Below, in pieces: positions 15,051 through 21,341 of a DNA stretch of 24,580 nt. The notes under the pieces were generated by a model. The model saw nothing but the letters and a program-made list of their open reading frames with translations. It ran no database searches and had not been told where the DNA came from. Origin of the DNA: a virus. The stretch is taken from positions 1 to 24,580 of IMG/VR virus record IMGVR_UViG_3300025072_000045; one strand, written 5' to 3'. Position numbers and translations under genes: made by a program. Position 1 is the stretch's first letter; each line of letters begins with the position of its first letter.

Positions 15051-16439
15051 ATGCCGAATAAAATTACAGAAGCTATTTTTAATTCTAAAAAGAATTTAAG
15101 CAATTTTTATCCCGACTTGGGTGACATAAAACACTTTGATTTAGAGAAGAAACAACTTCTTTATGGCCGAATAGATCGCCAGGGAAACGCAGTTTATTTG
15201 GCTAGCGCAGCGAATTTAACAGAGATCTATGCAGGCGGAAGCAAAACTGAACTTGCAATTGATTTTGTGTCAGAAGCTTTTTCCGACCTGCGCGCTTATA
15301 TTAAAAAAATGAGCCCAGAGATTAATAAACAAAGCTTATATAATGGAAATATAAAAATTCACAAAGCCTGGCGCGCCGGTGATCTGGAGTGGTCTTATTA
15401 TAAATATGTAAATAATTTATATACTAATTTTGTTGAAGAATATTTGACAGTCGATAATCGCTTTAGAAAAATTAAAAATTTTCATGATTTCATGCATCAG
15501 TTTCTAACGTATGTTGGCAGAATAGCTTATTATTTTCCAATTACACGAACAGGTTATATCCTTTCTAATCATTGCAGCCCCTATATTAGTGGTCTGATGG
15601 TAGAAATAGCATCTGAGCTTCACGGAACAGGCAATAACAAAAGCATTATAAAATATGTTAATGATCCTAACTTTATGTTTCTTGTGAACGCTGCAAAGAA
15701 ATTTGGTTTCATGGTCGACAAAAATGCTCCATGGCGTCTGGTATTTAATGTTGCCTCAGGTACAGCTCAAGCTGCGGAAGAAGCAGAAGCTTCTGGTGCA
15801 AAAAAATATATGGAAAGGTACGGGGTTCAATTCGAAAATGTTTTTGATTTTTATTATGAAAAGGCTCATCTTGCTGAACTTGATAATTTTAAAAATTATA
15901 TGTTTTCTTTTTATAATACATTTTATTCTCAATTCGGTACCTACGAAGAGGTAAAATATGTTGTTTGTCCCAAGGGCCAACATGGGGGCCCAACCTTACA
16001 ATCATCGTTCTCTGTTAACGATGCCATCCTTGGTCGACTTAAGACTGAGCAGAAGGCTCGCGAGCCCCTCCCACCGACTCCAGCTGGTACACCAACAGAA
16101 ACTCCCGGTTTGGTGAATATATATGGTAACGAATATTGGCTAAAAATTATTTTAAAGCTTAGATTGCTAGAATCTAATACTTCCCATGATAACGGCAACT
16201 TTGATAATTTCGCAAAGCGAACAATTAGAATAAATAGGATGCTTGGGATTACGGCAGCATTAAATTATATAAATGACTTGACTAAAGGCATGTTGAAGAC
16301 TAAATTTATTAAAGATGGAAAATATTGGCATGGCGAATCACGGTTTATTGGTGATCGCAGAAGAAAAGAATCCGAATCTAATATTAATTTTCCTGATCAA
16401 GTAGACATCGAATTAACTGGTGTTTTAAATAAAAAATGA
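15051..16439 (+). CDS. Phage protein of unknown function, probably virion-associated
   Basis: The product has 462 residues and is not recognised. It is mostly helical, rich in Tyr, Phe, Asn and Lys (for example the repeated YYKYVNNLYTNFVEEYL and FKNYMFSFYNTFYSQF), with a VDKNAPWRLVFNVASG segment at about 222-237. A Pro/Thr-rich linker (about 340-356) separates the N-terminal two thirds from a basic C-terminal part with KRTIRINRMLGI and FIGDRRRKES. There is no signal peptide, membrane helix or obvious catalytic motif. GAGGGG precedes the ATG, which lies only 3 bases after the preceding stop, so it is probably co-expressed with the hub candidate. Its stop (16437-16439) lies in the ribosome binding site of the polymerase gene, placing it at the structural/replication boundary. 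Confidence 0.6.
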   Translation: MPNKITEAIFNSKKNLSNFYPDLGDIKHFDLEKKQLLYGRIDRQGNAVYLASAANLTEIYAGGSKTELAIDFVSEAFSDLRAYIKKMSPEINKQSLYNGNIKIHKAWRAGDLEWSYYKYVNNLYTNFVEEYLTVDNRFRKIKNFHDFMHQFLTYVGRIAYYFPITRTGYILSNHCSPYISGLMVEIASELHGTGNNKSIIKYVNDPNFMFLVNAAKKFGFMVDKNAPWRLVFNVASGTAQAAEEAEASGAKKYMERYGVQFENVFDFYYEKAHLAELDNFKNYMFSFYNTFYSQFGTYEEVKYVVCPKGQHGGPTLQSSFSVNDAILGRLKTEQKAREPLPPTPAGTPTETPGLVNIYGNEYWLKIILKLRLLESNTSHDNGNFDNFAKRTIRINRMLGITAALNYINDLTKGMLKTKFIKDGKYWHGESRFIGDRRRKESESNINFPDQVDIELTGVLNKK

Positions 16440-16446
16440 GGTATCT

Positions 16447-17625
16447 TTGTTATTCCAAACGCTAGATAACAAAAAAGAATGTTATGCAATTTATAGTTCC
16501 GGCGATCTTTATTATTATCCAAATAATTTAAAGCCAACACACACATGGGCTTATACGCCGCACTTTAAAAATAATCCTATTGAATATGCTCAGATCTGGG
16601 CTGGGGGTAAAAACCTATCACAGGTTTGTCCTGTGCATCTTAAGGAAAAATGGGAAGATATAGAACACTCAGCAAAGGCGTTTTTAAGCTCTTTTTGCGA
16701 GGCCAAGATTAATTTAGATGATGTATGCTTTTATGATCTAGTACCAAAAAAGTTTCTTCTTGAATATTGCGAAATTAAAAATAAAATAACGAATTATGTT
16801 TTTGAACACTTCAAGAAGCCGCCCAACTATGATTTTATGCTGGATCTAGTAAAATTGGTACAAGATATAGAAAAACAAAAATTGAACATACAAATAGATA
16901 ACTTAGATTATATTAATGTGAATAACAGAAAAATACTTAATAAAATTAAGAATTCATCAAACCACATTAAATATAACCCATGGGGTACAGTCACAGGTCG
17001 TCTGGCTACTGAAAAAGATAGTTTCCCGATCCTTACTTTAAACAAGGAATTGCGAACTGTGTTGCGACCCAACAATGATTTGTTTGTTGAGCTAGATTTC
17101 AATGCGGCTGAACTGCGTACCCTGTTTGGCCTCACTGGACGAAAACAACCTGCGGGAGACATCCATACAATGATCAATAAGCATGTTTTTGATTCAAAAT
17201 ATAGTAGAGAAGAGAGCAAGAAGAACGTTTTTGCATGGTTGTATAACCCCAAGGCAAGCAACAAAAATCTGAGCCAATATATTGATAAGAATGAGGTAAT
17301 AAAAAAATATTATTTTGATGATATTGTTAAAACACCTTTTGGCCGAGATCTTCCAATTGGAAAGGATAAAGCTTTGAATTATTTAGTACAAAGTACAGCT
17401 AGCGATATATTTCTAAGCTCTGCTTTAAAAATTCATGAAATATTAAAAGACTATAAGTCCAAAATTGCTTTTTGTATACATGATAGCTTGGTAATTGATT
17501 TTTGTGCAGAAGAGAAAAATATCTTGCAAGAAATAATTAATGTATTCTCTGACACCAAGTATGGCAAATTTGAAAGTACATTAAGCGCCGGCACTAATTT
17601 TGGGAGCATGAAGAAAATTATATGA
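16447..17625 (+). CDS. Short family-A DNA polymerase (polymerase domain only)
   Basis: This is a DNA-dependent DNA polymerase of the Pol I type. It has 392 residues, with TGRL at 183-186, motif A LDFNAAELR (catalytic D217, E222, R224), motif B as a perfect R-x3-K-x3-F-x3-Y (R254, K258, F262, Y266), QSTASD (315-320) and motif C IHDS (345-347, catalytic D346). The usual motif C is HDE, so S347 is unusual. There is no room for a 3'-5' exonuclease domain; residues 1-170 show no exonuclease motif and may be thumb-like. The spacing B to C is shorter than in E. coli Pol I. Translation probably starts at TTG 16447 with GAGG six bases upstream; no earlier in-frame ATG exists. T4 itself uses a family-B enzyme. 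The 3' end overlaps the next gene by ATGA. Confidence 0.88.
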   Translation: MLFQTLDNKKECYAIYSSGDLYYYPNNLKPTHTWAYTPHFKNNPIEYAQIWAGGKNLSQVCPVHLKEKWEDIEHSAKAFLSSFCEAKINLDDVCFYDLVPKKFLLEYCEIKNKITNYVFEHFKKPPNYDFMLDLVKLVQDIEKQKLNIQIDNLDYINVNNRKILNKIKNSSNHIKYNPWGTVTGRLATEKDSFPILTLNKELRTVLRPNNDLFVELDFNAAELRTLFGLTGRKQPAGDIHTMINKHVFDSKYSREESKKNVFAWLYNPKASNKNLSQYIDKNEVIKKYYFDDIVKTPFGRDLPIGKDKALNYLVQSTASDIFLSSALKIHEILKDYKSKIAFCIHDSLVIDFCAEEKNILQEIINVFSDTKYGKFESTLSAGTNFGSMKKII

Positions 17626-18467
17626 ATGTAGTTGGATTGGGATCAGCTGGGTGTGCAATAGCAAGTAAGTTTGCAGAATATCCAGAATATAAAATATTTT
17701 GTATTGATACAGAAGATAAGAATTATGGTGATTCTTTTGTTAAAATAAAAAAACAAAAAGATCATGAGCAATATGAAGCGAACCATAAATCTGTCAAATT
17801 GAAACTGGAAAACGTACCAGTTCTCTTTATCCTCTCAGGCGCTGGCGATATAAGTGGCGCTTGCTTGAGAATCCTAGAGGATTTAAAAGGGAAAAAAATT
17901 AATATTTTGTATATTAAGCCAGACGAAACTTCCCTCGGCGCTGCGGCCAAGTTAAAACACAGATTAATATATCAGGTGCTGCAGCAATATACTCGGTCAG
18001 CTGTTTTTGAAAATATATGTACCGTTGATAATGCGTTGGTTGAAAAGCTAACTAAGCAAATATCGATAACAAATTATTGGGATAGTTTAAATGAGTTGAT
18101 TGCGCGCACTTATCACATGATTAATATTTTTAATAATACAGAACCGCTGCTCACAACTTTTTCATCATCTCCTCCGCCTATCACGGCCAAAATGAACACT
18201 CTTGGATATGTTGACTACAAATCAAAAGAAGAAAAATTATTTTATGATTTAAAATATCCTCGTATGAAAATGTATTATTTTGCAATAAATTCAGCAGAGT
18301 TAGAGTCCAATAAAGAATTATTACACGAGATACGTGCTTTTATAAAAGATCGGAAAGAAAAAAAAGTTGACGTTGCTTTTTCAATATATTCAACTGTTTA
18401 CGAGCAAAACTACATTTATAGTGTACATCACGCTTCTTTAATCCAAGAAGAAAATTTAAATTTATAG
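17622..18467 (+). CDS. Divergent FtsZ/tubulin-like protein
   Basis: The product has 281 residues. The pattern follows FtsZ: an N-terminal glycine loop VVGLGSAGCAIA (3-14, FtsZ T1), a strand with FCIDTED (26-32, FtsZ AINTD), then LFILSGAGDISGACLRIL (68-85) at the place of the tubulin signature GGGTGTG, then INILYIKPDE (93-102, FtsZ VVTKP) and ENICTVDNALVEKL (130-143, FtsZ IVIDNDKLL), and a long helix. The last 70 residues (KMYYFAINSAELES, IRAFIKDRKEKKVDVAFSIY, YIYSVHH) match the order of the FtsZ C-terminal domain. The signature is eroded to GAGDISGA and the catalytic T7 loop (NxDxxD/E) is not visible, so GTP hydrolysis is doubtful. ATGA overlap couples it to the polymerase gene. A plain Rossmann protein is the main alternative. 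Fold call: moderate; function: unknown. Confidence 0.6.
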   Translation: MNVVGLGSAGCAIASKFAEYPEYKIFCIDTEDKNYGDSFVKIKKQKDHEQYEANHKSVKLKLENVPVLFILSGAGDISGACLRILEDLKGKKINILYIKPDETSLGAAAKLKHRLIYQVLQQYTRSAVFENICTVDNALVEKLTKQISITNYWDSLNELIARTYHMINIFNNTEPLLTTFSSSPPPITAKMNTLGYVDYKSKEEKLFYDLKYPRMKMYYFAINSAELESNKELLHEIRAFIKDRKEKKVDVAFSIYSTVYEQNYIYSVHHASLIQEENLNL

Positions 18468-18496
18468 TTTACACATACTTTAGATGTTACTATTAT
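18468..18496 (+). promoter_or_regulatory. Sigma70-like promoter upstream of the ssb gene
   Basis: TTTACA (18468-18473) and TATTAT (18491-18496) are separated by exactly 17 bases, matching the bacterial housekeeping promoter layout. It begins right after the FtsZ-like gene's stop codon and would start transcripts about 60 bases before the ssb ATG. The first 16 bases share 14 positions with the sequence at 20475-20490. Confidence 0.6.
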
Positions 18497-18515
18497 GATA
18501 GCATGACAAACTTAG

Positions 18516-18539
18516 ATGGTTGGAATATTTGCTAACCAT
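18516..18539 (+). promoter_or_regulatory. Leader hairpin upstream of the ssb gene
   Basis: ATGGTT (18516-18521) pairs with AACCAT (18534-18539) around a 12-base loop in the 5' leader, 25 bases before the ssb start codon. T4 gp32 represses its own translation by binding its leader RNA, so a structured leader here could be an autoregulatory site. That function is inference from the T4 case; the stem is only 6 bp. Confidence 0.3.
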
Positions 18540-18564
18540 ACTATACCTAAAAAGGAGAAATATT

Positions 18565-19308
18565 ATGGGTATTGATTTTGAGAAGATGAAGGCGAAGCGC
18601 GATGCCTTGGAAAATCGTGGCAATGGCAAGAGCGCTTTTTGGCGGCCGGAAGATGGCGAACAAACTATTCGCATTCTACCAACCCCAGACGGCGATCCGT
18701 TTAAGCAGTATTGGTTTCATTATAATCTAGGCAAGAACCCTGGATTTCTGAGCCCGAAGAAGAATTTTGGTGAGAGTGATCCGCTTGATGACTTCATTCG
18801 CCAGCTTTATAAGGACGGCAGTGATGACAGTATCAAGATGGCTAAGCAGCTATCAGCGCGCCAGCGCTTTTTTAGTCCTGTTGTCGTCCGCGGAGAGGAG
18901 AAGGAAGGCGTACGACTATGGGGCTTCGGCAAGATGGCGTATCGAGAGCTACTGAATCTCGTTCTAAACCCAGAATACGGCGACATTACCGATGTCAATG
19001 AAGGCGTTGATCTAGTTATCAACTATGGTAAGCCTCCAGGGGCCCAATTCCCGCAGACGACAATTACTCCTCGTCGTCGTAATTCACCTGTTTCTGAGAA
19101 TGAGGAAGAGATCCAATCCTTCCTTGATCAGGTGCCTGACTACAGTACTGTTTTCGAGCGCAAGACTCCAGAACAGGTTCAGGCGATGCTTGATGAATTC
19201 TTGTTGAGTGAGGAAGATGCCGAGGAGATGTCATCTGAATCATCGAGATATAGTAGTGGCGAAACAAACTCAGTTGATCAGGCCTTCAAGGAACTGCTGG
19301 GAACTTAG
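18565..19308 (+). CDS. Single-stranded DNA-binding protein, gp32-like
   Basis: The product has 247 residues. It coats single strands during replication and recombination, working with UvsX and the helicase. Family features are the N-terminal basic segment FEKMKAKRDALENRG (the LAST-like co-operativity region), AFWRPEDGEQTIRILPTPDG (24-43), FHYNLGKNPGFLSPKKNFG, MAKQLSARQRFFSPVVVRGE and VRLWGFGKMAYRELL, followed by YGDITDVNEGVDL. The C-terminus is acidic (LSEEDAEEMSSES), the usual partner-binding tail. It has no cysteine at all, so the zinc finger of T4 gp32 is absent, and it is shorter than T4 gp32 (301). The start at 18565 has AAAGGAG at 18551-18557; an upstream TTG at 18520 lies inside the leader hairpin and is rejected. 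It lies immediately upstream of uvsX. Confidence 0.88.
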   Translation: MGIDFEKMKAKRDALENRGNGKSAFWRPEDGEQTIRILPTPDGDPFKQYWFHYNLGKNPGFLSPKKNFGESDPLDDFIRQLYKDGSDDSIKMAKQLSARQRFFSPVVVRGEEKEGVRLWGFGKMAYRELLNLVLNPEYGDITDVNEGVDLVINYGKPPGAQFPQTTITPRRRNSPVSENEEEIQSFLDQVPDYSTVFERKTPEQVQAMLDEFLLSEEDAEEMSSESSRYSSGETNSVDQAFKELLGT

Positions 19309-19309
19309 T

Positions 19310-19354
19310 CCTCCACCGCAGGGAGGCCTGGGTTTACAGAGGCCTCAAATTTTA
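19310..19354 (+). terminator. Two mutually exclusive hairpins between the ssb and uvsX genes
   Basis: CCTCC (19310-19314) can pair with GGAGG (19322-19326), or GAGGCCT (19323-19329) with AGGCCTC (19340-19346), but not both at once because the bases overlap. The second stem has 7 bp, a 10-base loop and is followed by AAATTTTAAAA, a weak terminator-like tail. This could be a leaky terminator lowering uvsX expression relative to the abundant SSB, or an mRNA-stability element. Confidence 0.4.
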
Positions 19355-19367
19355 AAACGAGGATGTT

Positions 19368-20471
19368 ATGGCAAAGAAAGCAAAGAAACTAGGTCGACTA
19401 AATATTGATGAGATGAGAAATCTTGTTAACAAGAGGGCCGGCATCGAAGTTGCTTATGACCTGACAAAAGATAATCCAACAAAAGTTAAAGAGTGGATCC
19501 CAACTGGATCAAGATGGCTTGACAGTATTGTTTGTCGCGGCCACCTTGGAGGTATTCCAGTAGGTAAAATAGTTGAAATTGCCGGTTTAGAGGGTTCTGG
19601 TAAATCCTATATGGCTGCGCAAATTGCAGCCAACGCTCAAAAAATGGGGATTACAGTTGCATATTTTGATGCGGAATCAGCTATCGACCCTGCTTTCCTG
19701 ACTAGTGCAGGATGCAACATCGAAGATATGTTGTATATGCAACCGCCTAGTGTTGAATACGTTTTAGAAACCATTGAGGAATTGTTAGGTACTAGTGAGA
19801 ACAGAATGCTGTTTATATGGGATTCTCTTGCTCTCACCCCGTCTATTAGTGATGTTGATGGTGATTTCAATCCTCAGTCTTCAATGGCTGTTAAGGCAAG
19901 AATTTTGGCAAAAGGCATGTCTAAATTAACAGTTCCTATCGCCAGTTCACAATCGACTTTTTTGGTTTTAAATCAACTTAAAACCAATATTACTAGATTT
20001 GCCGCAGAGGCCATGACCACCCCTTATGTCACGCCTGGCGGGAAAGCAATGCACTACGCATATTCACTACGTATATGGCTAACAAAACGTAAAGCAAAGG
20101 CATCCTTCATTGAAGATGAGAATGGATATAGAATCGGCTCGGAAGTAAAAGCAACGTTAAATAAAAGTCGATTCGGCACTGAAGGTCGGCAGTGCACCTT
20201 TAAAATTCTTTGGGGCGGCGAAGTCGGCATTCAAGATGAAGAGAGTTGGCTTGAGGCTATTAAGGGATCCGAATCCCTAGTTCGGGCTGGTGCATGGTAT
20301 AATTTAGTTTATGAAGATGGAACAACTGAGAAATTTCAAGCAGCTAAGTGGAAGGACAAGTTGACCAATGAAAAATTCCGTAATCGAGTACTTCAAATTA
20401 TGGATGAAGATATCATCATGCGTTTTGATAAGAAGGAAGGCAAAGCAGAAGAATTTTATAATATTGAATAG
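19368..20471 (+). CDS. uvsX: UvsX/RecA-type recombinase
   Basis: The product has 367 residues (T4 UvsX 391). It forms filaments on single-stranded DNA and drives strand exchange, which T4-like phages use for recombination-dependent replication. Walker A is GLEGSGKS (73-80), FDAESAIDP (100-108) holds the likely catalytic E103, and LFIWDSL (148-154) is Walker B. LVLNQLKTNI (199-208) is the strand-and-sensor segment (RecA has FINQ), and TPGGKAMHY (222-230) is the following loop. C-terminal blocks RIGSEVKATLNKSRFGTEGR and YNLVYEDG fit the family. GAGG precedes the ATG by a few bases; an out-of-frame ATG at 19363 is ignored. It follows the gp32-like gene, its usual functional partner. Confidence 0.93.
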   Translation: MAKKAKKLGRLNIDEMRNLVNKRAGIEVAYDLTKDNPTKVKEWIPTGSRWLDSIVCRGHLGGIPVGKIVEIAGLEGSGKSYMAAQIAANAQKMGITVAYFDAESAIDPAFLTSAGCNIEDMLYMQPPSVEYVLETIEELLGTSENRMLFIWDSLALTPSISDVDGDFNPQSSMAVKARILAKGMSKLTVPIASSQSTFLVLNQLKTNITRFAAEAMTTPYVTPGGKAMHYAYSLRIWLTKRKAKASFIEDENGYRIGSEVKATLNKSRFGTEGRQCTFKILWGGEVGIQDEESWLEAIKGSESLVRAGAWYNLVYEDGTTEKFQAAKWKDKLTNEKFRNRVLQIMDEDIIMRFDKKEGKAEEFYNIE

Positions 20472-20474
20472 TCT

Positions 20475-20502
20475 TTTACACATATCTTAGCGTCCTTATA
20501 AT
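20475..20502 (+). promoter_or_regulatory. Sigma70-like promoter or conserved motif upstream of the deaminase gene
   Basis: TTTACA (20475-20480), 16 bases, TATAAT (20497-20502, a perfect -10 hexamer). The first 16 bases match 14 of 16 in the promoter at 18468. If used as a standard promoter the transcript would start about base 20509, in the GGAGG, leaving only about 10 bases of leader. So the element may act as a promoter for a nearly leaderless transcript or have another role. Confidence 0.45.
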
Positions 20503-20518
20503 ATTGAAGGAGGCAGAT

Positions 20519-20965
20519 TTGTCTGAAGAAACACAGTTTAAGAGTCGTACGCCCTTTTTAGGGAAAGCTATTCATAAGTCAAAAAAGATTGGAAGATATT
20601 TTGAACTAGCTCGGAATATGGCCTACAACAGTCCATATGGTAAGCTGCGCCATGGCGCCGTCCTAGTCCGAGGTGGTTCTGTTTTAAACACCTCCTTCAA
20701 TAAAGATAAGTTTAATTCTTTTGGCTCTCGCTTCCGAGAGCAACATCGCGGCCCAGCCACGATGCATGCTGAAATTGGCTGTATACTTGGCTTATCTAGA
20801 GATGTTACTTCTGGTACTGATATCTATGTTTGTCGTATCAATAAGAAGGGTGATTTTAGATATAGCAAACCGTGTGCTATGTGCCACCAGGTTTTGAAGC
20901 ATGTTGGTATTAAAAGAGTTTATTACACAACTAATGAAGATGTAATTGAGATGTATAAATTATAA
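20519..20965 (+). CDS. Deoxycytidylate deaminase-like zinc enzyme
   Basis: The product has 148 residues. It carries the zinc-dependent deaminase motifs HAE (83-85, with E85 as proton shuttle) and PCAMC (118-122, zinc ligands C119 and C122). LRHGAVLVRGGSVLNTSFN (43-61) is the usual strand preceding the active site. Such enzymes convert dCMP to dUMP to feed thymidylate synthesis in T4-like phages; its short length and divergent N-terminus leave the exact substrate (dCMP, cytidine, other) open. The likely start is TTG 20519, 5 bases after a strong GGAGG (20509-20513); a TTG at 20504 in the same frame lies before that ribosome binding site and is less likely. It sits near the nucleotide reductase gene. 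Confidence 0.8.
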   Translation: MSEETQFKSRTPFLGKAIHKSKKIGRYFELARNMAYNSPYGKLRHGAVLVRGGSVLNTSFNKDKFNSFGSRFREQHRGPATMHAEIGCILGLSRDVTSGTDIYVCRINKKGDFRYSKPCAMCHQVLKHVGIKRVYYTTNEDVIEMYKL

Positions 20966-20973
20966 ACTATTTA
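20966..20973 (+). promoter_or_regulatory. ACTATTTA motif upstream of the 110-aa gene
   Basis: TAAACTATTTATATAAAC, immediately after the deaminase stop, carries the same octamer as at 3708, 6732 and 8471, here 28 bases before the ATG at 20994 and 8 bases before a GGAGG. It suggests that this small gene can be transcribed separately, perhaps with the structural genes. Function is inferred from recurrence. Confidence 0.4.
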
Positions 20974-20993
20974 TATAAACGGAGGTTTTATAA

Positions 20994-21326
20994 ATGAACA
21001 GTCTCAAAGCTCTTGTCCGCGAACATTTAAAGGAGAACTTGTACGAAGCAACTGTTGTTTTGCGCTCTTCTCGTGATTTTAATATTACAATAATAGCGGA
21101 CAATATACGTGGCATATGTGGGATAACCGTATGCACAATCGCTGCAGCCGCCCGACCGGTCTCCAACACACATGAAAGAACTGAACTAAAAATTAAGTTT
21201 CATAAGCTGGAGCCTACGATGGAAGAAACTGTCATAAAGATGTCAAATGCGGCGAGGAAGATTGACGGGGTCTCTTCTTTTATCGTTGCAAGGGTCGAAA
21301 GAGTATTCAGTAGAATTTACAGATAA
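20994..21326 (+). CDS. Small unknown protein, possible ferredoxin-like fold
   Basis: The product has 110 residues. I do not recognise a characterised family. After a helical N-terminus (SLKALVREHLKENLYEA) it alternates strands and helices: IRGICGITVCTIAAAARPV (38-56), ELKIKFHKLEP (63-73), TMEETVIKMSNAARKIDGV (74-92), SFIVARVERVF. A strand-helix-strand-strand-helix-strand pattern with 'IRGI.GI' and 'IDGV' turns resembles ACT-type or ferredoxin-like small domains. GGAGG at 20981-20985, 8 bases before the ATG, gives a strong ribosome binding site. It has no catalytic motif. The gene is well expressed by signal, and its own ACTATTTA motif sets it apart from neighbours; function unknown. Confidence 0.65.
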   Translation: MNSLKALVREHLKENLYEATVVLRSSRDFNITIIADNIRGICGITVCTIAAAARPVSNTHERTELKIKFHKLEPTMEETVIKMSNAARKIDGVSSFIVARVERVFSRIYR

Positions 21327-21341
21327 GAATAAAAGAGGAAC

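Noticed and set aside
17622-18467. Simple NAD-binding Rossmann protein
   Set aside because: GLGSAGC alone would fit, but the later order of GAGDISGA, IKPDE, VDNALVEKL and the C-terminal half fits FtsZ better. Kept as the main alternative rather than the call.
19208-19408. 66-codon + strand frame across the ssb/uvsX gap
   Set aside because: It overlaps the ends of two well-supported genes in another frame, has no family resemblance and no ribosome binding site.
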